Source: Bacillota bacterium (GTDB lineage Bacteria; Bacillota; Clostridia; Acetivibrionales; DSM-1351). From it: 64,000 bases of DNA. The position numbers were made by a program, and so were the translations under genes. Below, piece after piece: positions 9,252-16,804 of this stretch; position 1 is the stretch's first letter, and every line of letters starts with the position of its first letter. The stretch spans positions 11,943 through 75,942 of the forward strand of contig JAEWOH010000037.1 of assembly GCA_023460955.1 (NCBI GenBank). The letters are read 5' to 3'. The notes beneath the pieces are model-generated. The model saw only the letters and a list, made by a program, of their open reading frames with translations. It had not been told where the DNA came from and did no database searches.

Positions 9252-10535
9252 TCAAGTAAGATCTAATTTGCTTACGCCAAGGGCATGGTTGGACCACAGG
9301 GTATCTTTCACCATATCAAGTCTGTCTTCGTTACAGCCAATAATTAAAACAACTTCAGGCGCTTTACTGAGCCGTTGTCTATTTCTTAACTTTCTTGTAA
9401 TAAACAGTTTTATAGCTAAGCCAAGTAAAAAGCCGGCTATAAGACCCACCAGTCCCCAAAAGACAGGACCAAAATCCAGAAGAAAACCGTATATTGTTCC
9501 CAGTAGCATGAATATTGTTGCAAGGATTGAAGCCAGGTCAATAAGACTAAGACCGTCTGCCTGATGTAAGGTATCAAACATCATTCTGTATTCGTTCCTT
9601 TTATCCATGGGAACTGCCAGTATGTCCTCCTTTGCAATCCCTTTCATTTGAATTGCAGTAATAGCTTTTTCCAGATAAATTGTGTGTTCAAAAGTAGATA
9701 CGATATACATCCGATCACCTCTAACCGCATTTTCTCTATTCGGTATAATGAATTTACTGAATTGATACTCACTCCTAAGGAATTTAGCCTGCTCCCAATC
9801 AAAAAGCTTATTGTTCTCCACCGTGTTGGTATAAGCATCATACATTGAGAACATATATACCGAGGAAATGTTTAACGCCCAATGCCCGTCCAATACCACT
9901 TTTGCTTGCTGGAAGTCCCCTATAAAAGTAAAGTAAATGGCAGACAGAGCATTCGAGTTATACAATATGGCTATCCACCATATCAACGTAAATGAAGCTG
10001 TAATCAGTCTGTGAATATAAAGCTGCCCTACCCCCGGCATCAGGAGAGACCATAATGCTGCTACCCAGGGATTCCTTTTATCAAGGTAATTTACTTCAAG
10101 ACTGCTTATTTTAAATGTTTCTATTTTTGCATCTTCTCTTGCTGCCAGAATATAATTATTGTTGATATCATTTGTTGTTCTATAACTATCCCATATTGAA
10201 AAAATATAAACGGCATTATAAAGCAGAAGCCATCTTATATCAAGCACTTCCTTGGCCAATTGAATTTTTCCTGTAAAGGTATATAGGATTGCCTGATTTA
10301 GATGAGCATTAATATTTATTACTACTTCCCATATAAATAATAAAAAGCCACGTAAATATTTGGAGAGGAGAATATGTCCAAGCCCAGGGAAAGAAGCCGA
10401 CCACCAGGCAATAACGTAAGGATTTCTCAAATGAAGTTGTGTGGTACCTAAAACGCTGAGGTAAGCCACTTGCCGTCTGGATGAATTACTATCTGATGTA
10501 ATGTTCACAAGGCAAACTCCTTTATTATGTTTCAT
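9252..10535 (-). CDS. multispanning membrane protein with a tandemly duplicated module
   Basis: Unrecognised 427-residue protein. Residues about 30-125 and 145-240 are two copies of the same module. Each begins LRNP or KRNP, then PGLGHILL / PGVGQLYI, a Trp-rich membrane segment, a TFTG / TFIG motif, QLAKEVLD / QQAKVVLD and ends IFSIWDSYRTT / MFSMYDAYTNT. A soluble stretch (about 275-325) is followed by two hydrophobic segments and a basic tail that may form a GNxE-like cytosolic domain resembling general-stress 17M-type proteins. The PGxGQ motif recalls TM2-like domains. Function unknown. Confidence 0.8.
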   Translation of the reverse strand: MKHNKGVCLVNITSDSNSSRRQVAYLSVLGTTQLHLRNPYVIAWWSASFPGLGHILLSKYLRGFLLFIWEVVININAHLNQAILYTFTGKIQLAKEVLDIRWLLLYNAVYIFSIWDSYRTTNDINNNYILAAREDAKIETFKISSLEVNYLDKRNPWVAALWSLLMPGVGQLYIHRLITASFTLIWWIAILYNSNALSAIYFTFIGDFQQAKVVLDGHWALNISSVYMFSMYDAYTNTVENNKLFDWEQAKFLRSEYQFSKFIIPNRENAVRGDRMYIVSTFEHTIYLEKAITAIQMKGIAKEDILAVPMDKRNEYRMMFDTLHQADGLSLIDLASILATIFMLLGTIYGFLLDFGPVFWGLVGLIAGFLLGLAIKLFITRKLRNRQRLSKAPEVVLIIGCNEDRLDMVKDTLWSNHALGVSKLDLT

Positions 10536-10641
10536 TAATTAACTTACCCAGAGTTAATAATTTTATCCAGTATGTATCTCTTATAATTTCACATCACTCC
10601 AAATTCATTATAACCTAAACTTTATACTTTTCCCGGACGAT

Positions 10642-10695
10642 AAAAAACCGTTTGTTTTATAATGTATACTACATTACAAAACAAACGGTTTTTTT
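10642..10695. terminator. bidirectional intrinsic terminator downstream of the tRNA genes
   Basis: AAAAAACCGTTTGTTTT and AAAACAAACGGTTTTTT form a long perfect stem around a roughly 20-nt loop, with T-runs on both strands. It ends the minus-strand tRNA transcript. Confidence 0.85.
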
Positions 10696-10768
10696 GGAGC
10701 GGGTGATGGGAATCGGACCCACGCAATCAGCTTGGAAGGCTGATGTTCTACCATTGAACTACACCCGC
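10695..10768 (-). tRNA. tRNA-Gly (TCC anticodon)
   Basis: Read on the minus strand, the 74 nt form a full cloverleaf: acceptor GCGGGTG, D-arm with TAGTTCAATGGTAGAA, anticodon loop CTTCCAA with anticodon TCC, and T-loop GGTTCGATTCC. The 3' CCA is encoded. It lies 8 nt downstream of the second tRNA-Gly and shares its promoter. Confidence 0.97.
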
Positions 10769-10776
10769 GGGATTTT

Positions 10777-10851
10777 TGGAGCGGGTTAAGAGATTCGAAC
10801 TCTCGACTTTCACCTTGGCAAGGTGACACTCTACCGCTGAGTTAAACCCGC
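10777..10851 (-). tRNA. tRNA-Gly (GCC anticodon)
   Basis: A 75-nt minus-strand cloverleaf: acceptor GCGGGTT, D-arm AACTCAGCGGTAGAG, anticodon loop TTGCCAA with anticodon GCC, T-loop AGTTCGAATCT, and encoded CCA. It is the first gene of a two-tRNA glycine transcript with a consensus promoter directly upstream. Confidence 0.97.
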
Positions 10852-10871
10852 ATCACTATCACGCAAAAGTT

Positions 10872-10900
10872 ATTATAAAGGGGTTCGTTCATTTTGTCAA
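10872..10900 (-). promoter_or_regulatory. consensus sigma-A promoter of the tRNA-Gly pair
   Basis: TTGACA (10895-10900) and TATAAT (10872-10877), both perfect consensus hexamers with a 17-bp spacer, lie 20 bp upstream of the first tRNA. This is the strongest promoter in the window by match to consensus. Confidence 0.9.
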
Positions 10901-10952
10901 CCGTTTTTAATGATTTTTTTAAAATTTTACGAACCCTTTGCTTGAATTAATA

Positions 10953-11684
10953 TCAGATACCCAGCAGCTTAAGAATAATAAAGTAAAGCGGGGGTATGAA
11001 TATTGAAGGTAGCAGGTTTCCGACGTTAATCTTCTTTATTTCCAGAAGATTAATACCTATTGCAAATATCAGAACTCCTCCTACTAATGACATCTGTGAT
11101 ATTACCACATCGCTGAGCCAGGGTTTAACAAAACCGGCAAGAAGAGTTATAGCACCCTGATAAATAAATACCGGCAGTGCAGAAAATGCTACACCTATTC
11201 CCATTGTGGCACCAAATATAACAGCAGAAACACCATCCAGTATAGATTTTGCAAACAGAGTGGAAGCATTTCCCGAAAGGCCATCTTCAAGTGATCCTAC
11301 TATTGCCATTGCTCCAACACAGTAAACGAGGCTGGCAGTTACAAAACCGTTGGAAAAGGAACCTCCTTTAGAAGGAATTCTGGTTTGAAACCAATTTCCC
11401 AGATTCTCAAGCCTGGTTTCAATTTTAAGAAATTCACCTATCAGTCCGCCAATAACAAGGCTGAATATCATCAGCATTGTAAACTGTCTGTCCAATTTGT
11501 TTCCATCAATAATTACAAGAGCTTCCTTTATTGTTCCTGCTATTCCTATAAACAGCACTGACAGGCCAATGCCCTGCATAACGGTTTTCTTATATTTATC
11601 GGGTATACCACTCCTAAGCAGTGTTCCCGCAATACCTCCCACAATTATCGCTCCTGTATTCACCAGTGTTCCAAGTCCAATCAT
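10953..11684 (-). CDS. DUF554 family membrane protein
   Basis: A 243-residue integral membrane protein of the DUF554 (YdfK/YqgA) family. The start MIGLGTLVNTGAIIVGGIAGTLL is typical, with about six to seven hydrophobic segments and the family motif SILDGVSAVIFGATMGIGVAFSA near residue 145. No function has been established for the family. The nearest minus-strand neighbour is the CCA-adding enzyme 56 bp upstream, so the two could be cotranscribed. Confidence 0.88.
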   Translation of the reverse strand: MIGLGTLVNTGAIIVGGIAGTLLRSGIPDKYKKTVMQGIGLSVLFIGIAGTIKEALVIIDGNKLDRQFTMLMIFSLVIGGLIGEFLKIETRLENLGNWFQTRIPSKGGSFSNGFVTASLVYCVGAMAIVGSLEDGLSGNASTLFAKSILDGVSAVIFGATMGIGVAFSALPVFIYQGAITLLAGFVKPWLSDVVISQMSLVGGVLIFAIGINLLEIKKINVGNLLPSIFIPPLYFIILKLLGI

Positions 11685-11740
11685 TTTAATTATCTCCCCT
11701 AAAGTAAAACATCATTATTTTTACAGTTATATTATTTATC

Positions 11741-13099
11741 TTAGTTATCACAGTTTTTAATAAGTTTTTCGGCCAGCAAGGACAGGCTTTCTTTATTATT
11801 CAGCTCAGGATTATCTAATACCTGGTAAAACAAGTAGTCAAGTACTTCCTTCATTTCCTTACCGGGCTTCATCCCCATGGCAATCAAATCATCTCCACCT
11901 ATTGCCATTTCAGAAAGGCTCAGGCATTGATGCTTGTCCTTAATATTCCAGTAAATATTCTTTATATTATCCAACTTTATAAGCCTGTTGTCCAGATATG
12001 CCGGGTTCTGTCCCAGGGCATCGGCACGCTGTACCTCCACCAGGCTAAAAAAAAGATCTTCTCCCACTTTATTTATTACTTTTCTTATGGATTTCTCATC
12101 ATCAAAAATATCTATATCATGATATTTTACCAGTGTTAAAATCTTTTTTATTGAAGCCTTATCAAAATGCAAATTATTCAGGATTTTGTCAGCCAACTGA
12201 GCACTTACTTCAGGATGTCCGTAAAAATGATCAATACCTTTTTTGTCAGTGGTCTTTCTTGACGGTTTTCCTATATCATGCAGCAGCATAGTCCATCTGA
12301 GTACACTGTCTGGAGGAATGCTATCAACTGTCCGAATAATGTGCTCTGCCACATTATAAATATGGTAAGGATTATTTTGCTCGGTGTGATAACAGGGAAT
12401 AAACTCTGGCATAATATGACTCAATAGACCTGTTTCATAAAGCTTGTTAAATCCGGAAGGATTGGATGAAATTAATATCTTGTTCAATTCCTCTCTGATT
12501 CTTTCCTTACTGATATTTATTATCGAACCTGATTGTGCCAAAATTGCCTCACGAGTGTTTTTCTCAAGGCTGAAACCAAGCTGTGAGCTGAATCTTATAG
12601 CTCTGAGCATTCTCAACGCATCCTCAAGAAATCTTACCGACGCATCCCCTACAGCTTTTATTTGTCTATTATTTAGATCATTCATTCCATCAAAGAAGTC
12701 CACAAGTCCTGTTTTATGGCTATAAGCCATGGCATTTATGGTGAAATCCCGCCTTGCAAGATCTTCCCTTAAACTGGCTGTAAAAACAACATTATCCGGC
12801 CTTCTGGAATCAGAGTAGGTTCCATCTATCCTATAAGTAGTAACCTCATAAATTTCTTTATTAACTGAGACACTAACTGTACCGTGTTTTATACCAGTGT
12901 CATATGTCTTATCAAAAATCCTTTTAGTATCTTCAGGTCTGGCACTAGTTGTAATGTCCCAATCACACGGCTTCCTTCCAAGTACCGAATCTCTGACGCA
13001 TCCTCCTACAATATATGCCTCAAAGCCGTTATCGTTCAATTTATCAATAATATAGCCCACATTTTGAGGATAAATCAGTTCATTTATCTGCATCATCAA
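11741..13099 (-). CDS. cca: CCA-adding tRNA nucleotidyltransferase / poly(A) polymerase family, with HD domain
   Basis: A 452-residue class II nucleotidyltransferase. The catalytic motif GGCVRDSVLG is at residues 32-41, with the metal-binding Asp pair in CDWDITT. RRDFTINAMAY and the neck segment RMLRAIRFSSQLGF follow. An HD phosphohydrolase domain sits from about residue 245 (LLHDIGKP) and the C terminus is helical. It builds or repairs the CCA end of tRNAs; the two tRNA-Gly genes nearby encode CCA, so here it may act in repair. Poly(A) polymerase specificity cannot be excluded from sequence alone. Confidence 0.9.
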   Translation of the reverse strand: MMMQINELIYPQNVGYIIDKLNDNGFEAYIVGGCVRDSVLGRKPCDWDITTSARPEDTKRIFDKTYDTGIKHGTVSVSVNKEIYEVTTYRIDGTYSDSRRPDNVVFTASLREDLARRDFTINAMAYSHKTGLVDFFDGMNDLNNRQIKAVGDASVRFLEDALRMLRAIRFSSQLGFSLEKNTREAILAQSGSIINISKERIREELNKILISSNPSGFNKLYETGLLSHIMPEFIPCYHTEQNNPYHIYNVAEHIIRTVDSIPPDSVLRWTMLLHDIGKPSRKTTDKKGIDHFYGHPEVSAQLADKILNNLHFDKASIKKILTLVKYHDIDIFDDEKSIRKVINKVGEDLFFSLVEVQRADALGQNPAYLDNRLIKLDNIKNIYWNIKDKHQCLSLSEMAIGGDDLIAMGMKPGKEMKEVLDYLFYQVLDNPELNNKESLSLLAEKLIKNCDN

Positions 13100-13203
13100 T
13101 CCTGCCTTATAATAATTATTAAAAACATTTACTATGTAATTTTATCACACTTTGGCAGGATTAATACACTTGTGACTTACAGTTACCGGTTTAGTGCTTT
13201 TAA

Positions 13204-13617
13204 TCAAATGTAATATGAACTGTCAGAACTTATTGTATTATGTACAAAAGCAGCTATATTACTTATGGGGATAATGGCCATTGAACCCAATGCCGCCTTT
13301 CTATTATACGGACAAAGTGCACAAAAAAAAGCGTTGTCCTTATTTGCCTCACAGGAATTACCTAAAGAACAGTCCGGCGGCATTGCCGGCAGCATTAGTA
13401 ATTTTATGTACCTATCTGAACTGCCCATAAGCACACCGGTAAATCCCTTTCCAACTTCTCCTCCTGCATTAACAAATACCGTAACGGTTTGACCTGTAAA
13501 TTTTCCGAAATCCATATTTAACCCAGCTTTGCCGCTTTCTAAGAAAGGCTCCGCTTCTTTAGTGCTTTTGGTACTTTGATGTACTGACTTCTTTTTTGCT
13601 TTTCTCATCAATAACAC
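13204..13617 (-). CDS. hypothetical protein with a Sm/LSM-like stretch and a cysteine cluster
   Basis: 137 residues, not recognised. The N terminus is basic (MLLMRKAKKKSVHQ). Residues about 45-75 (GQTVTVFVNAGGEVGKGFTGVLMG) look like a small beta-barrel that recurs in Gram-positive spore-associated proteins. Four cysteines then occur as CSLGNSC and CALC, which could bind metal or form disulfides. No signal peptide or membrane segment. A spore coat role is a guess from context with the micro-protein next door. Confidence 0.7.
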   Translation of the reverse strand: MLLMRKAKKKSVHQSTKSTKEAEPFLESGKAGLNMDFGKFTGQTVTVFVNAGGEVGKGFTGVLMGSSDRYIKLLMLPAMPPDCSLGNSCEANKDNAFFCALCPYNRKAALGSMAIIPISNIAAFVHNTISSDSSYYI

Positions 13618-13805
13618 CCCTAAAAGTCACTCTCAATCCATTATATTAATTTTAAAAAATATTGCTATTTTTTATTTGTAACAAAAAAACGCATATTGAA
13701 TAGTATGATATTAGCCGGATAAAATTTCATGCCTACGATGATGAATCAGGCTGAATTTTATCGAAGACTACTTACAACGATTAATATTTTGGAGGGAGTG
13801 TTTTT

Positions 13806-13934
13806 ATGGGTGGTTTATTTGGTGGAAAAGGCGGCAGCGGCGGATGCTTTGATGACAACATAATATGGATAATAATAATTCTTATTATTTTGTTCTGCTG
13901 TTTCTGTGGTAACGATCACGGTCACGACTGCTAA
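13806..13934 (+). CDS. 42-residue Gly/Cys-rich single-pass micro-protein
   Basis: A short ORF with a strong GGAGGGAG site 9 nt before its ATG and a perfect terminator directly after its stop. It has a glycine-rich head (MGGLFGGKGGSGGC), a hydrophobic segment IIWIIIILIILFCC at residues 19-32, and a tail rich in Cys, His and Asp ending HDHGHDC-like (NDHGHDC). Its shape is like YjcZ/YczL-type small sporulation membrane proteins, but that is an analogy only. The His/Cys tail could bind metal. Confidence 0.75.
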   Translation: MGGLFGGKGGSGGCFDDNIIWIIIILIILFCCFCGNDHGHDC

Positions 13935-13979
13935 AAAAATAAACTCAGGGGCCTATAAAAGCCCCTGAGTTTATTTTTT
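13934..13979. terminator. shared bidirectional terminator
   Basis: A 19-bp perfect stem (13934-13952 with 13961-13979) around an 8-nt loop, with A/T runs at both ends. It serves the plus-strand micro-protein gene and, from the other side, the convergent terC gene. Confidence 0.9.
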
Positions 13980-13980
13980 A

Positions 13981-14844
13981 TTAAAGATCAACTTTTTTTA
14001 GTTCCAGTTCCTTTTTCCTCTTTTCTTGATATCTGCTAACCAGCACAGAAACAATTACGCTTCCCAAAAGAATAGTAAAAATAGTGAGCAGTGAATATAT
14101 TATCGGAATCTCCAGTCCGAAGAACAATATTCCAAGTTTCACTCCAGTAAACATAAGAATCAAAGCAACCCCGAATTTAACATATTTGAACTTCTCCTGC
14201 ATTGCAGCCAGTACGAAGTATAGGCTTCTCAATCCCAGAATTGCAAAAATGTTTGAAGTATAAACTATAAACGGATCGGTTGAAATTGAAAAAATAGCAG
14301 GTATAGAATCTATGGCAAAAAGAATATCGGAAAATTCAATGAGTACAAGTATGGCAAAAAGTGGAGTTGCATGAAGAATATTATTCTTTCTAACAAAGAA
14401 TTTTTCCTCGTGCATGGTATCAGTAACCGGCAACACCTTACTAAGGAGTTTTATAACCTTACTGTCCTTGTGGTTGCCCTCCTCTTCACCACCAAACATC
14501 ATCTTAAAGCCGCTTATAATAAGAATTATTCCGAATACATATAAAATCCAATGTATTTTGTTTATAATAGTTATTCCCAGCAAAATAAATATAAGCCTGA
14601 GGATTATTGCACCGAAAATACCATAATTTAAAACTCTTCTCTGATATTGCGGCTTAATCCCAAAACTTGTGAACAAAATCAGAAACAGGAACAGATTGTC
14701 CACACTCAAACTGAGTTCAATCATATATCCGCCTAAAAATTCCAAAGCCTTATTATGGCCTTCAAAAACCAGTACACCTATGTTGAATAGTATCGCAAGT
14801 CCTATCCATAGCAGAACAAATTTTATTGCTTTTTTTGTCGACAT
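13981..14844 (-). CDS. TerC family membrane protein (putative Mn2+ exporter)
   Basis: A 287-residue TerC-family membrane protein with about seven to nine hydrophobic segments. Family acidic residues appear in ELSLSVDNLFLFLILF near residue 42 and IEFSDILFAIDSIPAIF near residue 168. Relatives (Alx, YkoY, MeeF) protect against manganese or metallate exported-protein mismetallation. The gene is preceded by a yybP-ykoY Mn2+ riboswitch with its own terminator, which strongly supports a manganese role. A basic tail (RYQEKRKKELELKK) ends the protein. Confidence 0.92.
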   Translation of the reverse strand: MSTKKAIKFVLLWIGLAILFNIGVLVFEGHNKALEFLGGYMIELSLSVDNLFLFLILFTSFGIKPQYQRRVLNYGIFGAIILRLIFILLGITIINKIHWILYVFGIILIISGFKMMFGGEEEGNHKDSKVIKLLSKVLPVTDTMHEEKFFVRKNNILHATPLFAILVLIEFSDILFAIDSIPAIFSISTDPFIVYTSNIFAILGLRSLYFVLAAMQEKFKYVKFGVALILMFTGVKLGILFFGLEIPIIYSLLTIFTILLGSVIVSVLVSRYQEKRKKELELKKVDL

Positions 14845-14958
14845 TTTTTGCCTCCTGATTAATTTTATCGCACTAACCGGACATTACTAAGCCCTGCTTG
14901 TCCAAAGAGCCCAACGACTTCGGCAGCGGATGATATTGTTTATTGCGTAGTACACAAT

Positions 14959-14992
14959 AAAAAAAAACCTTGAATGCGTAAAACATTCAAGG
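14959..14992 (-). terminator. riboswitch-controlled intrinsic terminator ahead of terC
   Basis: On the minus strand CCTTGAATG pairs with CATTCAAGG and is followed by nine T. The 5' arm shares CCTTG with the 3' strand of the riboswitch P1 stem, so P1 and the terminator are mutually exclusive. That is the logic of a ligand-ON switch. Confidence 0.85.
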
Positions 14993-15080
14993 TCTTGCTT
15001 TCCACTTTGGAGAATAAAGCCAGGTTATTTTAACCGGTTGTTGACTTTATCGCTTTTAAGCTACTCCCCTTTACTTGTAC
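14988..15080 (-). ncRNA. yybP-ykoY (manganese) riboswitch
   Basis: The minus-strand RNA has the family's two conserved boxes: AAAGGGGAGTAGC at the 5' side and GCAAGACC at the 3' side, brought together by a CAAG/CTTG P1 stem, with an internal arm of AACCGGTTA type. Metal binding by this class is known to be Mn2+. Binding should stabilise P1, block the terminator at 14959-14992 and turn on terC. Confidence 0.85.
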
Positions 15081-15082
15081 TT

Positions 15083-15111
15083 AGTTTAGCAAAATTATTT
15101 AATTTAGTCAA
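15083..15111 (-). promoter_or_regulatory. sigma-A promoter of the riboswitch-terC unit
   Basis: TTGACT (15106-15111) and TAAACT (15083-15088) with a 17-bp spacer. The -10 ends a few bases before the riboswitch P1, so the aptamer begins near the transcript start. Confidence 0.7.
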
Positions 15112-15142
15112 TCAACACATAATTATTATTTTTAGAAGCTGA

Positions 15143-15245
15143 TAAGCCGCATCAGATTTCTGATGCGGCTTACGATTTAGATAGCTGCACTCTTTTAAAC
15201 TTAAGGTTTAAGTCTACTCTGTAGACAATGTGCGGCAGCAAAAGC
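15143..15245 (-). ncRNA. candidate structured RNA downstream of the TnpB-like gene
   Basis: Between the TnpB-like stop and the terC promoter, the minus strand shows nested inverted repeats. There is an outer GCT..GCAC / GTGCAGC pairing (15230-15239 with 15184-15190). It encloses two abutting perfect hairpins: GTCTAC-AGA-GTAGAC (15212-15226) and a TTAAAC/GTTTAA stem (15195-15211). A 14-bp perfect hairpin follows at 15143-15172 with no T-run. A promoter-like pair sits just upstream at 15252-15280. This could be an omega-RNA-like guide, an unrelated sRNA, or a 3' UTR ending in a terminator-like hairpin. Expression is not proven. Confidence 0.5.
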
Positions 15246-15251
15246 ACAAAT

Positions 15252-15280
15252 ATATAAACTTGTTAAAAATAAAATGACAA
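15252..15280 (-). promoter_or_regulatory. promoter-like sequence ahead of the structured RNA
   Basis: TTGTCA (15275-15280) and TTATAT (15252-15257) on the minus strand, 17 bp apart (or TATATA at 18 bp). Transcription would begin near 15245, at the start of the structured segment. The surrounding DNA is very AT-rich, so a chance match is possible. Confidence 0.4.
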
Positions 15281-15310
15281 AATTATCGACTTATTATATA
15301 AACCTTTCAG

Positions 15311-16792
15311 CTAAACAATTTCTATGTTAGTAAAGTTGTTTTTCCTCAGTTTTTCAATTATACTTCTCACTTCATTTGTATTAAGGTTCATAGCATTTGC
15401 ATAGTCTTCAACGTACTCTGATATATTTTGGATTTCTTCCTTTAGCCTTTCTAAAGGATTTTCGTTTCTTTCCACAAATAATTCAAGTCCGATAAGCTCA
15501 TTCTTAAGGTACATACCTTCAGGAGTACGTCTGCCCCGAAGCTTGACAGGTTCATTTCTGTACTTTATAAGCTTTGCAGCCAGATTATAGCTGCCAAGGC
15601 TGTCCAGACCACTGCTTAAGCCGCAGGTTGTACATATAAACATAGTTTTTGAAAACCTGTTTTTTCTTGTATTGCTGCCACATATACTGCACCTGTGAAA
15701 AATATCTACCGAGCTGACTATGGCAGGTCCGGGAAGACCTTTCTGAGGAAGCTTATATTCAAGAATTCTGGCAAGGTCATTATACCGCTTGCAGCCAAAG
15801 GTGGGCTTCTGAGTTACACCGTCCTCAATCCAACTCAATTTGTCACCCTTGCCGGTAAGATTCTGCAGGACCACCATTGACTTATTTTTTAAGGCTATTT
15901 CAATAATTTTATTTGTCAGCTTATGGATATCCTGCTTTTGCTCACTGGAATTTCCTTTTATATTAAAGTCCAAACTCCCTGTTGTAACCGGATTGGCCTT
16001 ATTGTCAATTATTGTGTAATTCAGTGCTGTCTCAATTCCTCTGCACAGTCCCATATAAGTTGAGGTTTCTACTTTATCCTCTTCCGGTAATTCTATGCTG
16101 ATGCTCAAGAAAAATTCGTTATTTTTATTTATGAGTCGTGCTGTTCTGAGAATTTCCGGTCTTTCTACTGCCTGTTGCAGCATACTGAGCTGCCATTTTC
16201 CAAATGACAGCGGAGCAATGATAAAGGTCTCCTTTTGTAAGGCTTTAGCACCCTCCTCCATCTTTGACAAGCAAGTTAAAGTCCTTTTAAAAATAAAGCT
16301 TTCTCTTTTTTTCCCGTTTCTGATGTTCATCAAAAAGAGCTTTGCAAAAAATTTATTAGCTTCTTTGTCATATAAAAGACAGAAGCTTCTCTTTGTATCA
16401 TACCTGCAAAAATAAATGGGCCGAAGTTTATCTTCAGCATTCACAGGTTCCTTTTTATACGGTGGAAACGGCATATGGGGATTGTTTTTTTTCTGCATAA
16501 AATAGCTTGCCAGGGTCATACCGAAATCAAATTTCAACGAATCCTTAAACGGTTGGATATCAAACTTGTTTATTTCTGCCGAAATATTGCTGTCTATCCA
16601 CTTTGACAAGCCCAGAGTGCTATACGTGCCCCTTTGAGATCTATAGTTGATCTCTATATTTTCAATATCTGCCCTAGCCTTTGCAAGCAGGTAGTTATAT
16701 GCATTGTTGTAATTAATAAAAGCGTTGTTAATAATATTTTTTTTAGAAGTGCCGGGTTTATGCAATTTTAAATGTATCGTTCTTAATCCCAT
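15311..16792 (-). CDS. TnpB/Cas12-like protein with degenerate RuvC site
   Basis: 493 residues with the TnpB/Cas12 C-terminal architecture. RuvC-I reads MGLCRGIETALNYTIID (247-263), where the usual GIDxG Asp is Cys250. RuvC-II reads VVLQNLTGKG, where the catalytic Glu is Gln310. A four-Cys zinc ribbon follows (Cys368, 371, 387, 390), then RuvC-III LDSLGSYNLAAK with Asp397 apparently kept. About 80 further residues form a helical tail. With two of three acidic residues lost it should not cut DNA, as in TldR or Cas12k. No tnpA or clear transposon ends are seen. A perfect AGGAGGT site and a 12-bp gap tie it to the phosphatase gene upstream, so it looks like a domesticated operon member, not a recent insertion. 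Confidence 0.85.
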   Translation of the reverse strand: MGLRTIHLKLHKPGTSKKNIINNAFINYNNAYNYLLAKARADIENIEINYRSQRGTYSTLGLSKWIDSNISAEINKFDIQPFKDSLKFDFGMTLASYFMQKKNNPHMPFPPYKKEPVNAEDKLRPIYFCRYDTKRSFCLLYDKEANKFFAKLFLMNIRNGKKRESFIFKRTLTCLSKMEEGAKALQKETFIIAPLSFGKWQLSMLQQAVERPEILRTARLINKNNEFFLSISIELPEEDKVETSTYMGLCRGIETALNYTIIDNKANPVTTGSLDFNIKGNSSEQKQDIHKLTNKIIEIALKNKSMVVLQNLTGKGDKLSWIEDGVTQKPTFGCKRYNDLARILEYKLPQKGLPGPAIVSSVDIFHRCSICGSNTRKNRFSKTMFICTTCGLSSGLDSLGSYNLAAKLIKYRNEPVKLRGRRTPEGMYLKNELIGLELFVERNENPLERLKEEIQNISEYVEDYANAMNLNTNEVRSIIEKLRKNNFTNIEIV

Positions 16793-16804
16793 GGCTACCT
16801 CCTG

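Noticed and set aside
15311..16792. Calling the TnpB-like gene an active IS200/IS605-type transposon copy
   Set aside because: No tnpA, no recognisable transposon ends on both sides, degenerate RuvC residues, and its place 12 bp after another gene with a shared promoter do not fit a recent insertion.
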